Source: Polaromonas sp. SP1
GTDB lineage: Bacteria; Pseudomonadota; Gammaproteobacteria; Burkholderiales; Burkholderiaceae_C
Direction of reading: 5' to 3'
Length of the DNA stretch: 64,000 nt
Assembly: GCF_003711205.1 (NCBI RefSeq)
Contig: NZ_CP031013.1
Location: 3,948,501 to 4,012,500 of the forward strand
A program made the position numbers and the translations under genes. The notes beneath the pieces were generated by a model. It saw only the letters and a program-made list of their open reading frames with translations, was not told the origin of the DNA and did no database searches. Below are positions 54,101 to 61,767 of the stretch, piece by piece; within the stretch, counting starts at the first letter, position 1, and each line of letters begins with the position of its first letter.

Positions 54101-56203
54101 AAACACCACACGTCCGGTGATGTCGATGTTGCCGGCACCCGTAATCTTGGCCAAGGAATCCAGCCGTACCCCGCGGGACACCTGACCGGCGAGTATGGGC
54201 AGACTTACATCACCGTTCACCGTGACAGCGCCGCTGCCGCCCGTCACGTTCGAATCGCTGATGACCACGCCGCCCGCGGAGCCGCCGGTGGCGCTGCCGC
54301 CACCGCTCTTCAGGTTGCCGGTGATGTTGATCGTGCCGCCGCCGGTGACGCGGACGTTGGTTTGCGTGGCGCCGGAATTGACGAGCTCAACCGCGTGATG
54401 GCTCGAATTGGCATTGGACGCATCGATGCTGATGTTGCCGCTGCTGGTCAGGCTGCTGCCCATCAGCTTGATGGCTGAACTGGCGCTGTTGATGTTGGCA
54501 TTGCCGCTGGTGAGGGTGGCACGGTCCAGCAGCACGCCATACTGCGCCATGTCAGCCGTGATGCCATTGATGGTGAGGGCGCCGGTGCCGGCGTTCACCG
54601 TGCCCTGGGACACCAGAACACCCGAACTCCCCGTCTGGCCCGCCCCGGTCAATGAAATGGCGCCTCCGCTGCTTTGAACAATCGCATTGCTGATATCCAG
54701 CGCGCCGGCGGAGTTGACGGTGATCGTGCCTGCGCCGCTGGTCACGGCCAGCCCGGAGCTCTTGATGGCCTGGGTGGCCGAAGCCGTACTCAGCACAAGC
54801 GCGCCGCCGCCGGAGGTCTTGAATGTCAGGGCAGCTCCATCGCCGCTGCCCGTGAGGTCAATACCGGTGCCGGTGGGCCCGGTGGTCTTGATCGTGAGGC
54901 TCAGGCCAGTGGGCATGTCCACATCGGCATTGGTGAAGTTGCCCGTGACGTTGATCGAGTCCGTGGCCTCGATGGTCATGTCGGCGCCGACCGATTCAAG
55001 AAAGTCCTCGTAAATGGTGTTGGCCGCTCCACCATTACCGGCCGCAATGGTCATCGTGGCCGGGTCCAGCAGCCAGTTGCCGTTCTTGCCTTGCGGCGCC
55101 CGCGTGTTGACCCTGAAGCCTGGCAGTATCTTGAAGCTCGCGGCGCTGGTTTCGATAAAACCGCCGTCGCCGCCATCGGGGGCAGAGGCGTCCAGCGTGC
55201 CGCCGATATTGACCATGCCGTGTTCCATGTCGCCGATCAGCATGATGCGCCCGGCCTTGTTGGCAATCGTCTTTGCTTCAATCACGCCGGTGTTGTTGAC
55301 GGTCGCAGTTGTCAGGCTGTCGAGTGCCTTGGCACCGAGCAGCACCTGGCCGCCATCGGCCTGGATGAGTTGCTTGTTCTCGGCCAGCGCATTGATGGCG
55401 CCCTGGTCGATGCTGTAGCCCAGCAGGCTGCCGTTGTCCAGGTTGAGCGTGACCTTGTTGCCCGCTGCAAGCAAGGCGGTTCCCAGGCTGGCGGTCATCA
55501 CGCCCTCGTTGCGCACCTCGGGCGCCAGCAACGCCAGGTAGCCGCCCTGCCCTGCATTCAGGTTGCCTTGATTGACGACGGAACCGCTGGAGCGGTTGTT
55601 GCTGAACACGTGGTTGCCGGCCATGAAGTCCGCATTGCTCATGGACAGCGTCGAAGCCACCAGCCCGCCGACATTGACCTGCGAACCCGCGCCAAACAAC
55701 ACGCCGTTCGGATTCAGGATGAAGACCTGGCCGTTGGCGATCAAGCTGCCCAGCAACTCGCTGGGGTTGCTGCCGGTAATGCGGTTCAGCGCAATCGCCT
55801 GCGCATTGGGCTGGTTGAAGATCAGCGCTTCCTGCGCCGCTGTGGAAAGCGAAGTCCAGTCAATCGCTGCGCGCTGCGTGGTCTGGTGGATGGTGGTGGT
55901 GTTGCCCACCGTGGAGATCGCGGCAGAGCCGGCTGTCACGCTGGCGTCGGCCGCGTTGGCGGCATGAGCCTGGTTCGTCAGAACCGAGAGGGACGTGAAC
56001 AGCACCAGCGCCGCACGGCAAGCGGCCCTGAGCGTGAAGCCCGAGGCTGCATCGCCCATCGCAGCAGAACCGAACAACACGCTGCTGCGCACCGAGCCGC
56101 CCTTGCCACGCCCCCTGGCGTTTTCAGCGACAGCCACCCAAAGGTTCAGGCTTGCGTTCCACACCAGTCGATAGATGCGATTCATGCTGGCGTGGCTTTT
56201 CAT
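51122..56203 (-). CDS. TpsA exoprotein D: FHA-type adhesin, paralogue of A
   Basis: A 1693-residue exoprotein. ESPR (MNRIYRLVWNASLNLWVAVAENARG) and signal end near AHA (81). The TPS domain includes NPNGVLFGAG, although it has GSNPSELLGSLIANG where A and E have GSSPSELLGSLTANG. The beta-helix shows islands nearly identical to A (for example LTTTAGNIAINGAL and APTDASMTS). A single MBG-type unit (SKAYGGADPALTYTVNSG) lies near the C-terminus, but A's YDG unit and polyglycine tract are missing; the tail is acidic (DKDLGSDIDGESTVSSD). The mature protein appears to have no Cys. It most likely arose by duplication of A or a common parent and shares the TpsB. Confidence 0.92.
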   Translation of the reverse strand: MKSHASMNRIYRLVWNASLNLWVAVAENARGRGKGGSVRSSVLFGSAAMGDAASGFTLRAACRAALVLFTSLSVLTNQAHAANAADASVTAGSAAISTVGNTTTIHQTTQRAAIDWTSLSTAAQEALIFNQPNAQAIALNRITGSNPSELLGSLIANGQVFILNPNGVLFGAGSQVNVGGLVASTLSMSNADFMAGNHVFSNNRSSGSVVNQGNLNAGQGGYLALLAPEVRNEGVMTASLGTALLAAGNKVTLNLDNGSLLGYSIDQGAINALAENKQLIQADGGQVLLGAKALDSLTTATVNNTGVIEAKTIANKAGRIMLIGDMEHGMVNIGGTLDASAPDGGDGGFIETSAASFKILPGFRVNTRAPQGKNGNWLLDPATMTIAAGNGGAANTIYEDFLESVGADMTIEATDSINVTGNFTNADVDMPTGLSLTIKTTGPTGTGIDLTGSGDGAALTFKTSGGGALVLSTASATQAIKSSGLAVTSGAGTITVNSAGALDISNAIVQSSGGAISLTGAGQTGSSGVLVSQGTVNAGTGALTINGITADMAQYGVLLDRATLTSGNANINSASSAIKLMGSSLTSSGNISIDASNANSSHHAVELVNSGATQTNVRVTGGGTINITGNLKSGGGSATGGSAGGVVISDSNVTGGSGAVTVNGDVSLPILAGQVSRGVRLDSLAKITGAGNIDITGRVVFGILTGSAGAELGTGSEVSSTGGNVTVTGRGTSANGVVTESYGLMARGKVQSGTLRGITLDGSSNLGAAGISGSGVLIDAGADIIAGRQGFSSTGIFSVSGGGTPTINGISMVGGSINSTGPVTMIGSLGGVSSMGGGHAVSLTGGSINSNTAAMTLRGMNFPAAAIAPAGSYALNIDGTSITSGGGAITLMGDRINIGSAVNAGAGKVVVSADFLNNSRSITLGGASETTAMNLSNAELNRITASVIEIGSTLNTGGISIGDTGGAINLASAPILSLLNDSTSGTITQTAGLTAANLNVDAGSVALSNTANQIIQLSGRGYGTNNFQVRSASALSVGTVDGTAGITHSGTGRVMLHSSGAVSQTQAIVADTLQVTSFGGMTLTHAGNRVQNFGNLTNSTSGNLTLRNTAATASFLNFIFSQGRVDIANTGNIFLGGSALATSSTASGTTAGTAGFSVVATGGISAQTISPNIWTSSGGSVYLEAGNGSIGASTAAPVNIWDATSVTAVANGGASQVNLSLNNGATLENISAPGAVSVTAAAGNLAVKTVAGSSVTLSAAAGSITDANGAANNITATSLNASARDGIMLGTNVTGLQTLATTGATGDITIAAANAVNTSNFGITTNAGSAQTVSLLSGAGITVDAAFGNAQDKLKLTTTAGNIAINGALTASELTLNTAGTSTQTAAITATGLELLGTGSHTLDHAGNAVTTLAGNTGDASYTQAGALAVGTVNTAGLTATGKVLIRTTGAASDLTLNNSVASGSAANDALVLAAGRNFVNNAGAGALNPGAGRFLVYATDPTANTLGGLVSTGNAFGRTFAANAPTDASMTSLTGNRFVYSVVPTLNVRGDNVSKAYGGADPALTYTVNSGLVAGDTAASALGGALSAPTGAATTGPTHAITQGTLASALGYNVVYTNGTLTMTGTPPLPASLFGVTGVLDGPYVTAINTVTSADKDLGSDIDGESTVSSDAALIKALNDAAAENAALAGGE

Positions 56204-56335
56204 GGGCGGCTTTCGTAGGCGATAAAGGCAAAGGCGACCGGTTGATCCGCCAGGCTGTCAAGCCGGTGCACCGCACCCCGGAGCGGATCATCCGGATTGA
56301 CGGCCGTCATCGTACGAATGACAGGGCCGGCTGTC

Positions 56336-56355
56336 TGTAGCACGTATGCGCTACA
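56336..56355. promoter_or_regulatory. TGTAGC-type dyad before TpsA-D
   Basis: TGTAGC and GCTACA flank ACGTATGC. The centre is 142 bp from the TpsA-D start. Compared with the site at 23271, only three of the 20 positions differ. Confidence 0.65.
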
Positions 56356-56380
56356 GCAGGCTTCCTGGAATTTATGGAGT

Positions 56381-56437
56381 GAAATCAGGCTGAAGCCCAA
56401 TGCAGGCATAGGGATTTCGCTATCAAAAATGTAGCAA
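56381..56437 (-). repeat. Dispersed intergenic repeat, TTTGCTAT family (copy 5, minus strand)
   Basis: On the minus strand it reads TTGCTACATTTTTGATAGC, then GCATTGGGCTTCAGCCTGATTTC. It lies between TpsA-E and TpsA-D and is the only copy in this orientation. The 56204-56464 gap otherwise holds only the dyad. Confidence 0.65.
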
Positions 56438-56464
56438 CTACCCGACCTCAACTTTGCGTGCCGC

Positions 56465-59400
56465 CTAGCATTCATCGGCGTCAAAGCCCACCGGCATGCG
56501 CACACCGCAGCCCTCGACGCGTGTCGCAGTGCCTTCTGGTCTATCGCCCACGCTGCGTTGTTGCCGCGGGTTCAAAAGGTTTTCACCCTGCTCGGCCTGC
56601 ATGCCTTGCAACACGGCGCTGTACTGCGCCATCAGTTCACCGCCCGAAGTGCTTGTGGCGACGGGCAGCGGTGTCCCGCCCACCCACACGCCGTTGACCC
56701 GCAGCGTGACCACGCCTGTTCCGGCGTTGATGGCCGAGCCCGCGCCGAAGTTGATGCCGGCCGCGCCGGCCTGGCGGTCGGCTGGTAACGCGCCGGCATC
56801 CCCGGCGGATGCGGTGAAGGCGCCGTTGGCCGTATTGATCACGCTGTTGAGGTTGATGTTGCGCCCGGCTTGCAAGTTCAGTGCGCCGCCTGCGGTGCCT
56901 GCCACGTTGATGTTCGAGTTCACCGTGATGTCGTTGCTGGCCTGCAGCGTGACCGCCGTGCCGCCGGCCAGTGTGGCGCTGAGGGCGGAGGGGTTGAAGC
57001 TCATGGTCTGGCCTGTGCCGTTGGCATAGCTGATGCCGCGCGGTGTGCCCATCAGCACCTGGCCGTTGTTGCCGCCGGCATTCGGGCTGGCCACCAGGTA
57101 GTTGCCGTTGCCCAGCGGCGTCACGGCGCTGATGTCCAGTCCCGTGCTGCTGTCCACCGCCTTGAAGCCCACGCGGTCATTGGCCGCGGTTCCCACCAGA
57201 CTGTTGAGGCTGTTGACCGCGCCGCTGACGCCGCCCGCGCCGCTGCCCCAGGTCACGGCCCCGGCATCGGTCAGGGCGCCGTTGTCCCAGCGTGAGCTGC
57301 TCACCACATAGTCGCCGGTGGCCAGCGCCGTGACGCCGGTGGCGCCCACCTTGTCGTTGGTCTGGCTGCCCACCAGGCTGTTGGCGGCGCCGACAACGCC
57401 GGTCGTGCCGGTGCTGCCGTTGCCCCATGTCACGGCGCCTGCGTCCACCACACCGCCGTTGTCCCACTGCGAGCTGCGCACCACATAGTTGCCGTTGGCC
57501 AGCGCCGTGACACCGTCGGAGCCCAGAAAATCGCTGGCGCTGCTGCCCAGCAAGCTGTTGCCCGCGTTGATGGAGCCGACCAGCCCGGTGCTGCCATTGC
57601 CCCAGGTGATGGCGCCTACATTGACCAGTGCGCCGCTGTCCCACAACGGGCTGCGCACCACGTAGTTGCCATTGGTCAATGCCGTAATGCCGTAGTTGCC
57701 GACGGCATCATTGGCCTGCAGGCCGACAAAGCTGTTGGCGGCGCTGACGGGGCCGACCAGGCCCGTCGCGCCATTGACCCACGTGGCCGCGCCGGCATCG
57801 GCGATTGCGCCGTTATCCCAGACGGGCGAACTCACCACATAGTTGCCATTGCTCAGCACGGTGACTCCGGTGCCGTTGCCGGAGCCCACCTGGTCACTCG
57901 CCTGGGTGCCGTACAGGCTGTTGGCGGTACTGATGTCGCCGGTGATGCCGGTGGCGCCGTTGGCCCAGACCACGGCGCCCGCATTGGAGATGGCGCCGTT
58001 GTCCCAGAGACGGTTGCTCACCACGTAGTTGCCGTTGGGCAGCGCCGTCACGACGCTGCCGATGTAGTCGCCGTCATGGGTGCCGTGCAGGCTGTTGGCC
58101 AGGGTAATGTTGCCGGTAAGGCCGGTGCTGCCGTTGCCCCAGATGGTGGCGCCGACCCTGACGCCGCCGCTGGACCAGTTCGGGGCATTGACCACATAGT
58201 TGCCGTTGCTCAATGCGATCGCGGCCACGGTAAGGTCGTTGTTCGAGGTGCCCACCAGGCTGTTGGCCGCCGAGACCACACCGCTGGTGCCGGTCGCGCC
58301 ATTGCCCCACGTGATGGCGCCGGCATTGAGCAGGCCGCCGGTGTCCCACTGCGTGGAGGACACCACATAGTTGCCGTTGGTCAGCGCGGTGATGGTGCCG
58401 CCCACGTTGTCGTTCAAGGTGCTGCCCACCAGGCTGTTGGCCGCGGTGATGGCGCCGCTGACGCCGGTGGTGCCATTGCCCCAGGTGGCCGAGCCGGCAT
58501 TGACGACGGCGCCGTTGTCCCAGTTGGGGTTGCGCACCACATAGTTGCCGTTGGACAGCGGGGTCACGCCGAACAAGCCCACGTTGTCGCTGGCGGTGCT
58601 GCCCACCAGGCTGTTGGCCGCGCTGACGGCGCCGGCAGTGCCGGTCGCGCCGTTGCCCCAGGTGGCGGCGCCCGCGTCGGCAATGGCGCCGTTGTCCCAT
58701 ATCGAGCTTCGGACCACATAGTTGCCATTGGTCAGCGCGATGACCTCCCGGTTGCCCACGTTGTCATTGGCGGTGGTGCCGTAAAGACTGTTGGCGGTGC
58801 TGACCACACCATTAATGCCCGTCGCCGCGCTGCCCCAGGTCGCCGCGCCGGCGGCAGCCACAGCACCGTTACTCCAGAACTGGCTGCGCACCACATAGTT
58901 TCCGTTGGACAGCGCCGTCGCGCTGGTGCCCACGCGGTCGTTGGCCCGGCTGCCCGTCATGGTCGACACCAGGGCGCCCGTGGTGGTGTCGAACAGGTAG
59001 ACCGCACCTGCATTGGAGGCGGCCAGGCTGTCGGTAGTCACCGTGATCACGGCCTTGCCGTTTTCGGTGAACACGCCGTTGGTGGTGGTGCCCAGCAAGG
59101 TGGTGTTGGCGCCGAACTGGTTGCCGGGCGTGGCGTGCGGATCGACCAGCGCATAGGCGGCCGGGCCGGCGGTGTCGCTGATGATGATGTTGGCCGGATC
59201 CAGCAGCAGCGTGCCGCCCACGCCCGCATCGGCCTGGCCGCCGTAAGTCAGCTGGCCCTTGCCCGAGACTTCAATGCGGCCGGCGCCTGTGGCGCTGGCG
59301 CTGCCGTAGTAGTCGGTCTGCCCGTCGGACCAGACCACGATCTCGCCGTTCGCGCCGTTGGCCTTGAGTGTGGTCGCGCCGTTGACGAAAGTGGTTTGCG

Positions 59401-60760
59401 CATTCATCACGCCGGCGTCGCGGCCCTGGAAGCCGCCGCCTACGCGGATCAACCCGCCGCGTTCGCTGCCCGAGGCGTCCAGCCTGGCCGCCGCCAGCGA
59501 GACGCGGTTGCCCAGCGTGTCAATCGTGCCGCCGCGCTGGCCGGTGGCGCTCAGCGTGCCGGAGCTGAAAAAGCTCTCATCGCCCTGCAGCGAAATCGCG
59601 CCACCTTGCGTGGCGCCGTCGGCCTTCAGGTTGGCCGAAGCCGTCTGCACGATGGCCTGTGTAGCGCGGTAGGCGATGCTGCCGCCCTCGCCCGCCGCGC
59701 CGCTGGCGTTCGCCGTGCCGGCATCCAGGATAGCGCGGCCCTTCAGGTCGATACGGCCACCTTCGGCGCCTGACGCGTCCAGTGTTCCGGCCTGCACGAT
59801 GAAGTCGCCTTCCAGCGCGATCCGGCCCTTGCTGGCGTTCAGCGTTTTGGCCTCGACGATGCCGGCGTTGTTGACGACGCCCGAGCTCAGCGCATCAAAT
59901 GCCCTGGCCGAGAGCAGCACCTGCCCGCCGTTGGCCTGGATGAGTTGCCTGTTCTCGGCCAGCGCGTTGATGGCGCCCTGGTCGATGCTGTAGCCCAGCA
60001 GGCTGCCGTTGTCGATGTTCAGCGTGACCTTGTTGCCGGCGGCGAGGAGTGCCGTGCCCAGGCTGGCCGTCATCACGCCTTCGTTGCGCACTTCAGGCGC
60101 CAGCAGCGCCAGGTAGCCGCCAGGCGCGGCATTGAGCGTGCCCTGGTTGACCACCGAGCCACCCGAGCCGGTGAACACATGGTTGCCGGCCATGAAGTCG
60201 GCATTGCTCATGCTGAGCGTTGAGGCCACCAGGCCGCCGACATTGACCTGCGAGCCCGCGCCAAACAGCACGCCATTCGGGTTGAGGATGAAGACCTGCC
60301 CATTGGCCGTCAGGCTGCCCAGCAGTTCACTCGGGCTGCTGCCGGTGATGCGGTTCAACGCGATGGCCGCAGCATTGGGCTGGTTGAAGATCAGCGCCTC
60401 CTGCGCTGCCGTCGACAAGCTGGTCCAGTCGATGGCCATGCGCTGGCTGGCCTGGTGAATGGTGGTGGTGTTGCCCAGCGTGGAAACACTGCCGGCGCCG
60501 GCGGACACGCTGGCATCGGCCGCATTGGCCGCAAGCGCCTCATGGGCCGGCGCCGCCAGCGCAGCGACCAGCACCAGCGCCGCCCGGCACGCGGTGTTCA
60601 GGCGAAAGCCGCCGGCCTGCAAAGCTGCCGGCGCCAGGCCGCCGGGCACCGGGCTCCCCTTGCCGCGCCCTTTGGCGTTTTCAGCCACCGCCACCCAGAG
60701 GCTGAGTGCGGTGTTCCAGACCAATCGGTAAATGCGGTTCATGCTGGCATGTGATTTCAT
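56465..60760 (-). CDS. TpsA exoprotein E: FHA/HMW-type with propeller-like repeats
   Basis: A 1431-residue exoprotein. ESPR and signal end near ALA (77). The TPS domain is nearly identical at DNA level to that of A. An FHA-like stretch follows (LKGRAILDAGTANASG, NGEIVVWSDGQTDYYG, GRIEVSGKGQLTYGG, GTLLLDPANIIIS). Then come ten repeats of about 59 residues, each with LSNGNYVVRS..WDNGA...AGAATWGNG...G...AANSLVGS...D.VG, perhaps a beta-propeller or similar fold. The C-terminal region ends GCGVRMPVGFDADEC, with two Cys 13 residues apart in a protein otherwise without mature Cys. In Haemophilus HMW1 a C-terminal Cys pair tethers the protein to its transporter, so E may remain cell-bound. Confidence 0.92.
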   Translation of the reverse strand: MKSHASMNRIYRLVWNTALSLWVAVAENAKGRGKGSPVPGGLAPAALQAGGFRLNTACRAALVLVAALAAPAHEALAANAADASVSAGAGSVSTLGNTTTIHQASQRMAIDWTSLSTAAQEALIFNQPNAAAIALNRITGSSPSELLGSLTANGQVFILNPNGVLFGAGSQVNVGGLVASTLSMSNADFMAGNHVFTGSGGSVVNQGTLNAAPGGYLALLAPEVRNEGVMTASLGTALLAAGNKVTLNIDNGSLLGYSIDQGAINALAENRQLIQANGGQVLLSARAFDALSSGVVNNAGIVEAKTLNASKGRIALEGDFIVQAGTLDASGAEGGRIDLKGRAILDAGTANASGAAGEGGSIAYRATQAIVQTASANLKADGATQGGAISLQGDESFFSSGTLSATGQRGGTIDTLGNRVSLAAARLDASGSERGGLIRVGGGFQGRDAGVMNAQTTFVNGATTLKANGANGEIVVWSDGQTDYYGSASATGAGRIEVSGKGQLTYGGQADAGVGGTLLLDPANIIISDTAGPAAYALVDPHATPGNQFGANTTLLGTTTNGVFTENGKAVITVTTDSLAASNAGAVYLFDTTTGALVSTMTGSRANDRVGTSATALSNGNYVVRSQFWSNGAVAAAGAATWGSAATGINGVVSTANSLYGTTANDNVGNREVIALTNGNYVVRSSIWDNGAIADAGAATWGNGATGTAGAVSAANSLVGSTASDNVGLFGVTPLSNGNYVVRNPNWDNGAVVNAGSATWGNGTTGVSGAITAANSLVGSTLNDNVGGTITALTNGNYVVSSTQWDTGGLLNAGAITWGNGATGTSGVVSAANSLVGTSNNDLTVAAIALSNGNYVVNAPNWSSGGVRVGATIWGNGSTGLTGNITLANSLHGTHDGDYIGSVVTALPNGNYVVSNRLWDNGAISNAGAVVWANGATGITGDISTANSLYGTQASDQVGSGNGTGVTVLSNGNYVVSSPVWDNGAIADAGAATWVNGATGLVGPVSAANSFVGLQANDAVGNYGITALTNGNYVVRSPLWDSGALVNVGAITWGNGSTGLVGSINAGNSLLGSSASDFLGSDGVTALANGNYVVRSSQWDNGGVVDAGAVTWGNGSTGTTGVVGAANSLVGSQTNDKVGATGVTALATGDYVVSSSRWDNGALTDAGAVTWGSGAGGVSGAVNSLNSLVGTAANDRVGFKAVDSSTGLDISAVTPLGNGNYLVASPNAGGNNGQVLMGTPRGISYANGTGQTMSFNPSALSATLAGGTAVTLQASNDITVNSNINVAGTAGGALNLQAGRNINLNSVINTANGAFTASAGDAGALPADRQAGAAGINFGAGSAINAGTGVVTLRVNGVWVGGTPLPVATSTSGGELMAQYSAVLQGMQAEQGENLLNPRQQRSVGDRPEGTATRVEGCGVRMPVGFDADEC
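57075..58930 (-). repeat. Ten ~59-codon tandem repeats inside TpsA-E (approximate ends)
   Basis: Ten units centred on NGNYVV and WDNG, about 177 bp each, plus a partial eleventh (LGNGNYLVASPN). Unit lengths vary by a few residues, and the units are more diverged from each other than the YDG repeats of TpsA-C. I half-recognise this unit as a domain-of-unknown-function repeat in databases but cannot confirm its name. Confidence 0.8.
59905..60433 (-). repeat. 529-bp tract nearly identical to 32758-33286
   Basis: This is the partner of the tract in TpsA-A, at a constant offset of 27147 bp. It covers most of the secretion domain, including the NPNG region, while the signal peptide and passenger on either side differ between the two genes. 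Confidence 0.85.
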
Positions 60761-60846
60761 GGAGGGCTTTCAGGGTACGCGTGGCGCACTCCGCACGCGC
60801 GGACTGCAACAAAATCGTTAATGTCGCCATCTGTTGCCGCGCTGTC

Positions 60847-60866
60847 TGTCCCTTGTTCTGGGGACA
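60847..60866. promoter_or_regulatory. TGTCCC-type dyad before TpsA-E
   Basis: TGTCCC and GGGACA flank TTGTTCTG. The centre is 96 bp from the TpsA-E start, the closest of the TpsA sites. Confidence 0.6.
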
Positions 60867-60910
60867 GGGTCCCGTCTTTTGCAGTCGCGCTGCAGTCGTG
60901 CGGGCAGCCG

Positions 60911-60930
60911 TGTCCCCAGATATAGGGACA
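60911..60930. promoter_or_regulatory. TGTCCC-type dyad before response regulator 2
   Basis: TGTCCC and GGGACA flank CAGATATA. The centre is 133 bp from the RR2 start. Together with the site at 60847 it forms a pair within the divergent TpsA-E/RR2 promoter region. Confidence 0.65.
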
Positions 60931-61053
60931 TGCCCCCACCCGCTGTTGACGCACAATGCGTGTATTTCGGCCGTCCTCTTTTTCTCCCCTTTTCTTTTCA
61001 CCCTGTAGGGGCGGCCATGCATGCGCAGCGCATGCGACAACGCAGGAACCGAC

Positions 61054-61767
61054 ATGCAGTCCAGCCCCACCCCACCGCTGATCCATGTGGCGCTTGTCGA
61101 AGACGACGTTCACTTCCAGAACGCCATCGTGACCGCCATCGCAGCCTCGCCCGACATCCGGCTGATGAGCCTGGCCAGCACGCGTGCGCAGGGCTTGCAG
61201 TCGCTGCAAAGCGCACCGGCCGACGTGCTGCTGGTGGACCTGGGATTGCCCGACGGCTCTGGCATCGACGTGATCCACGCCGCGCATGAGCGGTGGCCCA
61301 CCTGCGCCGTCATGGTGTGCACGGCCTTTGGCGATGAGGCGCATGTGCTGCAGTCCATCGAGGCGGGTGCCTCGGGCTACCTGCTCAAGGACAGCGAACC
61401 CGAGAACATGCTGGACGAAATCCGCAGCCTGCACGGCGGCGGCAGCCCCATCAGCCCGCTGATCGCGCGGCAGATCCTGATGCGCTTTCGCGCATCGCCC
61501 GCCGCGACTGCGCCCTTATCCCTGTCGACATCCGCCGCACCGGCCGCGGTGCCCGCCACGGGCGAAAACGCCGTGCTGTCCGCCCGCGAAAAGGAAGTGC
61601 TGGAGCTGATCACCAAAGGTTTTACCGCCGACGAAATCGCCCGGCTGATGCAGGTGTCGCAGCACACGGTGCAAACCTATGTGCGGCGCATCTACAGCAA
61701 GCTCAATGTGAATTCCCGGGCCGAAGCGATCTATGAAGCCAGGCACCAGGGCATTTTGGCGGCCTGA
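61054..61767 (+). CDS. NarL/LuxR-type response regulator (RR2)
   Basis: A 237-residue paralogue of RR1. The receiver has EDD near residues 17-19, phosphoacceptor Asp62 in ADVLLVDLGLPDGSG and the Lys in GYLLKD. A Thr/Ala/Pro-rich linker leads to the LuxR helix-turn-helix (VLSAREKEVLELITKGFTADEIARLM, HTVQTYVRRIYSKLNV). Compared with RR1 the recognition helix differs (SQHTVQTYVRR against SHFTVRTFVRR), so the two may prefer different half-sites. AGGAA precedes the chosen ATG. The gene overlaps the start of HK3, its likely partner, and is divergent from TpsA-E. Confidence 0.93.
   Translation: MQSSPTPPLIHVALVEDDVHFQNAIVTAIAASPDIRLMSLASTRAQGLQSLQSAPADVLLVDLGLPDGSGIDVIHAAHERWPTCAVMVCTAFGDEAHVLQSIEAGASGYLLKDSEPENMLDEIRSLHGGGSPISPLIARQILMRFRASPAATAPLSLSTSAAPAAVPATGENAVLSAREKEVLELITKGFTADEIARLMQVSQHTVQTYVRRIYSKLNVNSRAEAIYEARHQGILAA

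Noticed and set aside
26354-60760. Very long plus-strand open frames opposite the TpsA genes, for example 29723-31489, 30855-32846, 37116-40151, 40842-44183 and 45006-46976
   Set aside because: Their translations are low-complexity Val/Ala/Gly/Arg/Pro runs that mirror the repetitive minus-strand coding sequence. They have no domain, signal or ribosome-binding site, whereas the minus frames have ESPR, TPS domain and consistent repeats.
36924-60760. Contact-dependent inhibition (CdiA-type) toxins
   Set aside because: No VENN-like border, no variable toxin C-terminus and no small immunity gene follows any TpsA stop codon; the C-termini are repeats, polyglycine tracts or Ala/Glu tails.
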